Origin: Ligustrum vulgare
Taxonomy: Eukaryota > Streptophyta > Magnoliopsida > Lamiales > Oleaceae
Assembly: GCA_963555705.1 (NCBI GenBank)
Contig: OY743168.1
Span: forward strand, 92,792,925-92,856,924
Length of the DNA: 64,000 nt
Direction of reading: 5' to 3'
Shown: one piece after another, positions 45,716-54,235 of the stretch
Numbering within the stretch: the stretch's first letter is position 1
Layout of the letters: each line of letters begins with the position of its first letter
The notes under the pieces: generated by a model
What the model saw: the letters and a program-made list of their open reading frames with translations, nothing else
What the model was told of the DNA's origin: nothing
The model's database searches: none
Translations under genes and position numbers: made by a program

Positions 45716-46369
45716 TCACAAAGATAAATTTACATTAACCGGACTCCATTTTTTCTTGATTCCCCTTCCTTGCGACCAATCTATCTTAACTCCTGCTGGA
45801 TCTTGTATTGGAATATATGATTGCAACTTATCCAGCAGTTCCGAGATAGTAGGAGCAGAAATAAGGATTCTCCTAGAAAATGGAGAGATGAATCCCTGTT
45901 CCACAGCATAATCAATAAATGTTAGCAAACCATCAAAGAAATTGTTAATATTTAAAAGCCCAATAGGCTTGGAATGGAGATCTAAATGAGCCCATGAAGT
46001 AATATTAAAGATTTCTTCTAAAGTATCAAAACCTCCAGGCAGGGCTATGAAGGCATTAGAACCATATAACATGCAAGTTATGCGTTCATGGATAGATAAC
46101 GTCTGTACTTCATGCCCTCGTGTTTTTCCTGCGATATCAACTAAAGGAACAGGTATAACACTTATCACTCTTGCTTTCTCTGCTCGAGCGGATTGTGAAA
46201 CACAACCCATCAATCAACTGCTACCTCCTCCATACACGAGAGTGATACCTTTCTCTCCCAATTTCTTTCCAAGATCCACTGCTGCTTCTAGATACCCAAA
46301 ATCTTTCCCTACTTTTGATCCACAAAATATACAGATAGTTTTGATCTGTCGAAGTTTTTGTCCTTCCAT
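45716..46369 (-). pseudogene. LOG-like: Intronless LOG-like cytokinin riboside 5'-monophosphate phosphoribohydrolase
   Basis: Starts MEGQKLRQIKTICIFCGSKVG (ATG at 46369). Motifs follow in family order: YLEAAVDLGKKLGEKGITLV, YGGGSS, LMGCVSQSA, a substrate-region IHERITCMLYGSNAFIALPGG, FDTLEEIFNITSW, KPIGLLNINNFFDGLL, FIDYAVEQGFISP and SAPTISELLDKLQSY. LOG enzymes release active cytokinin bases from nucleotides. The length (about 217 residues) is normal, but no intron is present although plant LOG genes have several. A TGA replaces the Gly codon after YGGGSS, and the PGGxGTxxE signature reads PGGFDTLEE. I read it as a processed copy picked up by the retroelement, antisense to its transcription, and no longer able to make full protein. 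Confidence 0.85.
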
Positions 46370-46631
46370 CTTTGAGAGAATAAGGAAGGAAAAACTTATG
46401 AGAAAGTGATATTTTGGGATGCATGAAACTGTGAAAATCATTGGCTTTTTAAACTTGAAAAACTTCACTATTTACTGTTCTTTTTTCGAAAAAGTGAAGA
46501 TTTACTTTTGACAAAATCACCCTACTCACCTTTCGGTGATTTAATATTTTTAACCAGCCTTTATCAAAACTCGTGAAAGGAAACAGAAAAATATTTTATA
46601 TGTGCATATATATCAAATGATTTACCTTGTA

Positions 46632-47198
46632 TTAATGCTGTATAGCCAAAACATCATTGTTTATAACAGTCTGACAAACATGATCTTTTGCTATTATATG
46701 TTTGAGACTATAACGTTCTTTATCATCGCTGATGAATTTAGCCCATAAAGATAGTAGCTCACGCTGCACATACCCACTAGGGTGCGTCTCAAGAGTCAAT
46801 CGGATATCATCCAATGACTCCTTACTCAGTCCACCCTTAATGAAGTCTATCTTATCATCTCAATTTATGGATGAATATCCTATTAATTTACAACGGGTAT
46901 CACATGTCCATCGAGCACATTTGTAGCAACTATTTAATATTTTTGCTCTTTGCTTCTTTGCAAAAGTACTCTTACCTAAGCCAGGCTTGTGCTTAGAAAA
47001 TGAATCTGATAATTCACCAGCTAATCGAACTTGTACTTCGATCAACCAGCGAACATCTTCTGGGATGCCATGATCCATCAGCAACCTCAATCTTTCGAGC
47101 CTAATTCGATAAATTTTTCTCAAATCATTTACTGGAAGATTGGAATAATATTTGCGAATATTTGAAAGTATGATATCCTTTTTTGATGGATCTAGCAT
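46632..47198 (-). pseudogene. Captured unknown plant ORF, one internal stop
   Basis: About 189 codons, starting MLDPSKKDIILSNIRKYY and ending DVLAIQH. One TGA (about 46860) divides it in the same frame. It is basic and charged, with LERLRLLMDHGIPEDVRWLIE, a QVRLAGELSDSFSKHKPG segment, and a cysteine cluster CYKCARWTCDTRC. It lies on the same strand as the LOG-like copy, about 260 bp upstream of it. I do not recognise the family. The codon pattern and length suggest a real protein source rather than chance. Confidence 0.55.
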
Positions 47199-48958
47199 TC
47201 TTCCCAAATGATCTATTTAAATGCATTATTTAAAGCGTAAAAGAGTGGTGGCTCCGCGTGTCAGTGATATCGATTCCATCAAGAAATAATGGAATAAATT
47301 ATTGAAAAGGTAAGAACAATGAGATAATGTGTCATTACCTTTTTCGATATAAGGGAAGATTTGGCGACAAGATTGAGATATTTTCTTATATAATTACCTA
47401 ATTTTTTCGGTATACTAAAAATAATAAATGTATACTGATTTGAACTGTACAGAAATATGTACTGACGAAATGAATACTGTATTGAACCAGAAGTTCATAC
47501 ATATGTACAGGTGAAATATCTTACTGAACCTGAAGTTCTATAATGATTGGTTAAATTCCAATTCAATAATGAGATTTATTAATAATGCAAAATGACATTC
47601 ATTAAATAACCAGAAGATTGTTCAGGTTAACAAGTTATCATTGCTGTTTGTTCTCAAAAGCAAATTAATTATCTCACTAAGAAAATGAATGACTGATTAT
47701 TTGCTCAAGTAATGATATTACGAGCAAAGTGATAAATGCTAGCATGAATATATCTTAAAGTCATTAATGATTTTACGAATTAGTTGAGATAATAAAATAT
47801 TATAATGTTAATGATTTAGCAGATTAAAAGCCTCAAGTTATTTGATATGAGAATAATTTAAATATTTCTCATGAAGCAATATTTTACAAACATGTCAATA
47901 CTATGAAATAAAGATTTACTTGTGAAGCTTTATGATTTGTAAAAGTGCGATATGTCTAAAATCCACCAAAGCGCATTTAGATATATGATTGAGATTATAT
48001 CTCTAAAAGAATGACATGTGTTATGGCATTTTAGCCGATTGATAATATTTGAGAACATTATGAGGAAAACACGCCTAAAGTGTAATTATGTCTGAAGCAT
48101 AATGGCTATCGATTCCAAAAATAAATATATCTTGAATGATTGAAATGATCCCTTTGAGGCTAAATACTCATAGTGAGTAAAAGGGACATAGTTAAATGAT
48201 GAGATATTCAGGTACCTGATGAAAGAACATATAAAGAGATCTCTCTATGTTATATTGAGTTGAAATGGAATCGATAAATAAGTCGACTGCATACATAAAC
48301 AACCATCTTACGAAAATGAGGTTGATGAAATTATAATAATTTGGCCAAGTATATAACCCCAATGTAGGGATTATTGTTCAAGGACCTGAAGTCCAAATGC
48401 TTAAATGTGTAAAGCCAGTAAATATATGTACAAATGAAAAATATTACACGGTCGTAAAAGACGACTCGTTGCGCGCAAAATTTTTCATTAAATTGGCATG
48501 ATTTAATATATATTTCAAAGATTGATTATACAAATCAGAAATTGTGGTTTATGAGATGCAAGAACATACATGTATAATCAATGAAAGATTCAATACACCC
48601 AAATTAGTATCATTATAGGATGATACAAATGACTCCATGATATAATATGTTGAAAGTGAAATTGGAGTGTACTATTTATGACATCTGGGAAATTGATTAT
48701 TCACTAGAAGTGAATATGAAAATGAATATGTTTAATTATTCACCAGAAGTGAATTCTAGATTTGATTATTCACCAGAAGTGAATTCTAAATTTGATTATT
48801 CACCAGAAGTGAAAGATGCAATCGATAAATTAGTACAACATTGCTTAATATAGCATGTTATGACATCATGAGCTACGAACAATTTATATAAAGCTCATCA
48901 TAAATTATATGATTGCACCAATATACTTGTGATATTCCATGAAAGGAATAAATACGCG

Positions 48959-49680
48959 CTGTACTCTTTTTCCCTTAGCTGAGGTTTTGTTCCACAGGGT
49001 TTTCCTTGCAAGGTTTTTAATGAGGCAACAGTTGAGGCGTATTGATGAAAATTAATGAGAATAATGTACTCTTTTTCCCTTCGCTGAGGTTTTGTCCCAC
49101 AAGGTTTTCCTAGCAAGGTTTTTTAGGCATCATCATAGCTATCAACAAGCTATAATTCAGCAACACATTGTTATACTGGAATGATATCAACAAATGAAGA
49201 AAATCATACACATCTTATGAAGAATGTTATGATATCGGCTACACACAAGAAGATTTTCATATATACTTATTCCAGACGAAAGATGATATCATTATTCAAA
49301 AGGTTTATGAATACTTGATTACACACTTCAGGGGGAGAATCATGCTGTACTCTTTTTCCTTCGTCCAGGTTTTGTCCTACTAGGTTTTCCTGACAAGGTT
49401 TAAGGAGCCAGCGGCTGTACTCTTTTTCCTTCGTTCAGATTTTGTCACATTGGGTTTTACTGACAAGGTTTTAACGAGGCAGCACTAAATTACTAAAGCA
49501 CTGAAGCACTGAAGAAATTCAAATTTCAGTACATGATTTGTACTACTTATCATTGATGTCATTTTGGATATTAGACTCACTGATTAATGATGGCCAACAT
49601 CAGGGGGAGCAGCTGTACTCTTTTTCCTTCGCTCAAGTTTTATCCCACTGGATTTTCTTAGTAAGGTTTTAACTAGGCAG
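48959..49680 (+). repeat. Five copies of a 'CTGTACTCTTTTTCC' module
   Basis: Copies lie at about 48959-49030, 49065-49130, 49344-49411, 49414-49486 and 49612-49680. Each reads TGTACTCTTTTTCC, then TTCGCTGAGGTTTTGTCC, CAC.GGGTTTTCC and AGCAAGGTTTT. Purine tracts CAGGGGGAG precede the third and fifth copies. Modules of this type are known before the 3' LTR of some plant copia elements. Confidence 0.75.
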
Positions 49681-49710
49681 ACAATTAAGCAAGCGAGTAA
49701 TATGTCATTC

Positions 49711-49718
49711 AATGGGGG
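49711..49718 (+). other. Polypurine tract
   Basis: AATGGGGG directly precedes the 3' LTR, where plus-strand DNA synthesis would be primed. Confidence 0.75.
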
Positions 49719-49901
49719 TGTTATAAAATATTATTAGAAATTAGGTAAAATTAGGTTTTGAATGAAAAATTACTCTTATACCCCTGTAAACTTTACATAT
49801 TACGATTGTGCCATTATCCACCCCTATAAATAGGGGCCTATATTCATTTTCTAATTTACACTTCTTGAAATTGGAATGAAGAATTCTCTCAATTCTCTCC
49901 A

Positions 49902-49932
<31 letters not shown>

Positions 49933-49969
49933 TGCTCTCTCTTGTTAAGTTTTTTATAGTTTTACAACA
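49719..49969 (+). repeat. 3' LTR (251 bp)
   Basis: Matches the 5' LTR, with a longer CT microsatellite (about 49902-49932). TATA-like CCCCTATAAATAGGG near 49832. Confidence 0.9.
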
Positions 49970-49974
49970 TTTGG

Positions 49975-50938
49975 TAACTATATTCACACTACATTTTTAT
50001 ATTTACTGCACCATACTTTAATTTCAAGCCTAATTTTTTTGTCATTTTTATAATAAACCTTCTATTTTGAATATAATTATTCTTACCCATTACCCTTAGC
50101 CTTTATAATGTCAAAATTTTATTGAAAAGGTGAAGATACATTTTTTAATTGTAATCAAGTCCCTCAATTTTTTTTTCTTTTCACTTGTGTATTTGTATCA
50201 CCACAAGATCTCAAGTATCTCATGTAATTATTATGAAATTTATTCATCTTCTTCTTTTTTAAACAAATGGCGGGTTGCGAGGCAGTCCACCCCATGGAGC
50301 GAAAATCCTCTCGGATTCGCTCCACGGACCCAAATATTTGGGATGGATCGCCCTTAAAGGTACTGGGTCCGTCGAATTTTTTTTTTTTGTCATCTCTTGG
50401 TAACTACGACAAAGGAATGGGTGGCAAAGCTTAAAGATTGGCAAGTATCGGTTAGTTTTTTTTTCCCCCTATCTTTTTCTTTCTGTTTGTCTTTGCCCCT
50501 GTTTGGTAGATTTTTTTTTTTTTTTTTTTAAATTTTAATCTAATTCAAAGTAAATATTTAATCTTAACTATTTTTTATGGAGTCCACAACTTTTCATTTA
50601 AACATTTCATTAACTTTTATCAAAATCCACCAAAATCTAATTTTTATCAATACCAAACTAATGATTTCATTTTTCTTTTAGCGTGTTTGAAATTGAGCTA
50701 ATTATAAGGCACAACTATGTTTCTAGTGGAAAATTAACATTTTAATTTTAACTGGCATAATGAAGGACAGAGCGCCGACTATGATTCAAAAGTAGGTGAA
50801 TGAAGTTGTAAGAAAATCAGTAGGTCAAGGATTAATGTTGCAATTTTCTAAAAAAAAAAAGGATATATTCCTCGTCCGACTTTACATTGAAAAATCTACC
50901 ATGTTCATGTATTTAACCAATCCACCTCTAGATCAAAC
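49975..50938. other. Gene-free stretch with a small foldback and a MITE fragment
   Basis: At 50296-50323 a GGAGCGAA...TTCGCTCC hairpin sits within GCGGGTTGCGAGGC...TGGGTCCGTCGAA, probably a short non-autonomous element. A MITE resembling that at 14282 lies at about 50497-50662 (GCCCCTGTTTGGTAGA...ACCAAACTAATG). No gene. Confidence 0.5.
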
Positions 50939-51244
50939 TTGATTCATCAAACACAAAGAGAGCTCGGCAGAGCTCGTAGCATTCCAAGCACCGGCAAGCG
51001 CCAGGTGACGACGGAGGAGTTAAAAAAATGGCTCAAATCATTCGACTTTAATGGAGACGGTCGGATCAGCAAAACGGAGCTCCGAAAAGCTATGCGGAGC
51101 TCCGGTACATGGTTCAGCGGACGGAAGAGCGACCGTGGCATGTATGAAGCAGACATAAATCAGGATGGGTTTATTGATGATGATGAAATTGATGTCTTGA
51201 TGGAGTTTGCTGAAAACTCAATGGGTTTTAAATTCTCTTATTAA
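50939..51244 (+). CDS. Small EF-hand protein, copy B (no visible ATG)
   Basis: The open frame encodes about 100 aa with two intact EF-hands: loop 1 DFNGDGRISKTE (Asp, Asn, Asp, Gly, Ile, Glu at the right places) and loop 2 DINQDGFIDDDE. Between them is the WFSGRKSDRGM segment shared with copy A (WFGWWKSRRGM). The frame has no ATG before the first EF-hand: its 5' limit lies near a TTG, and the nearest ATG upstream (50901) is in another frame and stops after 13 codons. An upstream exon, non-ATG start or a lost start codon are possible. Product, if made: a short cytosolic calcium sensor. Confidence 0.65.
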   Translation: MIHQTQRELGRARSIPSTGKRQVTTEELKKWLKSFDFNGDGRISKTELRKAMRSSGTWFSGRKSDRGMYEADINQDGFIDDDEIDVLMEFAENSMGFKFSY

Positions 51245-51381
51245 TTTGACAAGAAAAAATAAGCAATAAAATTAAGAAAAGCTTGTTTTTAGTTTTTATT
51301 AATATTATGTTTTTAGTGAGCTAACTAATTGGTTTGCCAGGTCATGTCTTGATAAGCTTAGAAATTTTTTTTTATCAATAA
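51245..51381. other. 3' flank of EF-hand copy B
   Basis: AGCAATAAAATTAAG about 20 nt after the stop could be a polyadenylation signal. Confidence 0.4.
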
Positions 51382-51875
51382 GGGTGCGTTTGATAGCGAA
51401 TGTGGAATTTGAGTGGAAAGAAAATGAATCCCAGATAATTGAATTCTAGGGAATTGGAAGTTTAATGTGTTTGATTGATTTAATTTTCTAGGTGAAAAAA
51501 GTAGGGAATTTTTCAACTTTTGTTGTTTGATTGACATTATTTTTCATGGAAAATAAAGTAAAATTGATCTATTTTAATAAAAAAAAAATATTTTTTAATT
51601 TTTTCACACATTTGTACTTGATAATAATAATGTTAATTTTTAGAAAAAAAATAAATCAATTAATAATAACAAAAATGATCAAACTTAATGAAAATGGTAT
51701 AAGATTTTCCATGAAAAATAAAACCTCCTCCCCCCTTGAAAAATGAATTCATTCAAAACAAGGAAAATACCGAATTTCGAGGCAAGTGGAAAAATGAATT
51801 CCATGGAAAATTTAGACAACCAAATAGCGCAAAGTTAAAAATTGACATGGAAAATTATGCGAATCAAACGCACCC
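51382..51875. mobile_element. Harbinger-type MITE, family T, copy 3 (494 bp)
   Basis: Perfect 13-bp ends GGGTGCGTTTGAT and ATCAAACGCACCC, with TAA duplications (51379-51381 and 51876-51878). The best-preserved member of the family seen at 38049 and 41237. Confidence 0.78.
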
Positions 51876-51878
51876 TAA

Positions 51879-52668
51879 ATAAAATCGTCTTAAGATAATA
51901 ATTTTTTGCCTCAGTTTCTAAAATTTCATTTTAGCGATAGAGTTATTTTTAAAGCGAATATACATGGGTTCATACCTCACACAGGAATACATTAAGAACT
52001 TGATTGGAAATGTGAATTTTTTTTATGTTCTTATTTTTGTATGGATGTGTAGTTTAAAAATGTTTTAAAAATAAAAAATTGTGAGCTTGATTAAGAAAAA
52101 ATGATTGAGATTGAGTTTAAAAAGTTGTAGTAAAACTTTTAACTTTACCAAACAAATTATAAGGGACTCTTTGATGAGCATTAATGTTTACAGTTTAAAT
52201 TAATTTATTTATGTTTCTAGGTAAAATATGATTAAAAATTGGAGAAAAAAATGTGTATGTTTAAAAAATAATTTGAGAAAATTGTGTAATTTAAAATTTG
52301 ATTTAATCGCCGAAATTTGTTTTAATTTCTCAAAATTTTCCCCCTTTAAACAGGTTTTCCTCTAAAAGTTTCACCTCCCAACTTTTTCAAGGCTCAAATT
52401 TCACTATCTCAAGACTTGTAGGTTTCTTATAATTAACAAATAATTCCTTTTTTTTTTTGTTATGAACTTATATATGGTCCTTTATTTTTATAAAGTTTAT
52501 TGAGGTATTTGCTTGATTTCTACATTTTGAGCATTTTTTGGGACAAATCATATATATCTATTTAATATATAATAGGAGGAGTGTCTATCCAATTTTCCCC
52601 CCAAAAAATCCCGCCAAGTTGAAACGACGTCGTTCTTTAATTTGGATAAAACACATAATTCGACTTTG
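51879..52668. other. Gene-free AT-rich stretch
   Basis: No gene seen; contains AT-rich MITE-like phrases (52000-52160) and ends at the CACTA target site. Confidence 0.5.
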
Positions 52669-52780
52669 GATCACTTGTACAAAAATCACCAAAAAAAACG
52701 AGGAATATACGTCGGTTTTTAGTAAAATCGACGCCTATAAAAGGACGGTGGCATTTTTGTAAATATAATCGAAGAATGGG

Positions 52781-53017
52781 CGTCGGTTGTAATATTACAA
52801 CCGACGTGTAAAGTTTAAACCTAAAGAATACGCATCGGTTCTTGAGAACCGACGCGTATTCTTTAGGAACAAAAAAAAAAAACTTTAGGCGTTGGTTGTA
52901 ATATTACAACCGACGCCTAAAGTCAAATTTTTTTTTTTTTTTTTTAGGCGTCGGTTGTAATATTACAACCGACGCCCATTCTCCGGTTTCCCGCGTCGGT
53001 TCTTCAAGAACCGACGC
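52781..53017. repeat. Left subterminal hairpins of the CACTA element
   Basis: A perfect 26-nt palindrome CGTCGGTTGTAAT/ATTACAACCGACG (52781-52806), then inverted repeats at 52821-52866, 52882-52923, 52946-52975 and 52991-53017. The stem core CGTCGGTT is constant; flanks and loops vary. Confidence 0.85.
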
Positions 53018-53411
53018 AAGAACCGATGCGTATTCATTTATTTAGTTATACGCAAAAAGCGCAGATCATCTATATTTTTTTCACTACTCGATCTCTTCCC
53101 CCCTCTCTCTTTATTTTTCTCTCACCCGAACCACCGCACTATGTCGCCGCCGCCGCCGCCGCCACCATTCCTCCATTTCCCGGCAACGTTCATCACCACA
53201 TTCCTCCCCTCGCTCTTTATCTCTTCCTCTCCCCGAATCACCGGACTCGCACCTCCGCCACCTCCGTGCGCCTCCAACATCTCGTAAGAGACCCACCTCT
53301 CTCTTTATATACATGTGTTTTTATCTATATGTTTATATATAATGTATGTAAATATATGTAATAATATTTATGCATGTATAATGTATGTAAATAATATGTA
53401 TATATATGTAT

Positions 53412-53419
53412 TATATATA

Positions 53420-53473
<54 letters not shown>
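53412..53473. repeat. (TA)n microsatellite in the CACTA element
   Basis: Long TA dinucleotide run inside the element. Confidence 0.9.
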
Positions 53474-53477
<4 letters not shown>

Positions 53478-53651
53478 TTATATTATAGATGTGTTTGTAT
53501 ATATGTATGGGTGTTTCAACTAGTTATTGATTTAATTTTGTATTGTTGATTTTTAGTTATTAGATGGATAAATTGCAATATTTGAATTATTGAATTTCTA
53601 ATGCAACGGAATGGATGAAAGAAATGTGATGCTTCCTCCGCAAAAAAAAAA

Positions 53652-53861
53652 AACTTTAGGCGTCGGTTGTAATATTACAACCGACGCCTAAAGTCAAAAA
53701 AAAAAAAAAAAAAAGACTTTAGACGTCGGTTCTACATTTAGAACCGACGTCCAAAACATACTTTGGGCGTCGGTTTAATATTAAAACCGACGCCCAAAGT
53801 TTTTTTTTTTTTTTTTTGACTTTAGGCGTCGGTTTACAACCGACTCCGACGCCTAAAGTCG
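53652..53861. repeat. Right subterminal hairpins of the CACTA element
   Basis: Inverted repeats at 53652-53694 (same as 52882-52923), 53720-53757, 53762-53800 and 53818-53861, all with a GTCGGTT/AACCGAC stem. Confidence 0.85.
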
Positions 53862-54235
53862 AGACTTTACGCGTCTACGTCATAGACGTCGCCGCTACAA
53901 CCGACGCGTATTCCGTTTTCCAACCGATGCGTATTCCTATTTCTGTACTAGTGGATATCTCCCGAAACCTACACCTCCATCTATTTATCTCTCACCGCAC
54001 CCAACCCTAGCTGCGCCGCTACTGGGTTCTCTTCCAGTAGAGCTTTTCGGAAAGGCTCGGTCATCGGCGCCAGGACCTGCACCAGAGACATCGAAAGCTA
54101 CTGGAATGTTTTCCCATTGTAACAAGTCGGTCATTGATTTCTAGCTAAAAATATCGCACATATAACGAACACACTATTTTCATCCCTAAATTCTCTCTCT
54201 AATTTTCCCTCGATCTTCATCGATCAGACCTCTGC

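Larger units (their letters stand above)
45053..48814 (+). repeat. Dispersed short hairpins with a CAGAA-type loop
   Basis: At least eleven sites have the form stem-AC-CAGAA-GT-stem with different stems: TGATA/TATCA (45053-45070 and 45100-45118), GGTA/TACC (45162-45177), TATGTA/TACATA (45349-45372), TTTACT/AGTAAA (45373-45392), TGAAC/GTTCA (47478-47501), GAAC/GTTC (47526-47538), GGAC/GTCC (48382-48394), TATTCAC/GTGAATA (48698-48716) and ATTCAC/GTGAAT (48738-48754 and 48768-48784). The last ones form a 30-bp tandem, the final unit (near 48800) incomplete. Stem bases change together between copies. Confidence 0.65.
43750..49969 (+). mobile_element. Complete LTR retrotransposon, 6.2 kb, TSD TTTGG, non-autonomous
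   Basis: Two similar LTRs (43750-43978 and 49719-49969) start TGTTATAAAATATTATTAG and end TTTTACAACA. A perfect 5-bp duplication, TTTGG, lies outside (43745-43749 and 49970-49974). A PBS-like TTATCAGCACGAG (43981-43993) follows the left LTR and a purine tract AATGGGGG precedes the right one. I recognise no gag, protease, integrase or reverse transcriptase inside; the plus strand is AT-rich with many stops. In their place are three families of internal repeats and, antisense, two plant-gene-like ORFs (45716-47198). The PBS and the 3' modules (CTGTACTCTTTTTCC...) suggest copia parentage. It would need enzymes from another element. Confidence 0.88.
52672..53953. mobile_element. Non-autonomous CACTA (En/Spm) element, 1.28 kb
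   Basis: Starts CACTTGTACAAAAATCACC; on the other strand the right end reads CACTAGTACAGAAATAGG. A 3-bp duplication, GAT, flanks it (52669-52671 and 53954-53956). Both subterminal zones are packed with hairpins built on CGTCGGTT...AACCGACG. These zones are the binding region for the transposase partner in CACTA elements. The middle (53040-53640) holds a CCG-rich stretch, a (TA)n tract and no transposase. One short frame (Pro-rich, MSPPPP... near 53141) may be a captured gene scrap. Confidence 0.85.

Noticed and set aside
46047..46409. 120-codon frame on the plus strand
   Set aside because: Shadow of the minus-strand LOG-like sequence, whose motifs are clear.
48698..48814. Regularly repeated 30-bp units resembling a small CRISPR array
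   Set aside because: Units are contiguous without unique spacers and are embedded in a plant retrotransposon.
53026..53361. 111-codon frame and its antisense Arg-rich partner in the CACTA element
   Set aside because: Built on CCG repeats and CT-rich DNA; no recognised domain. At most a captured scrap.
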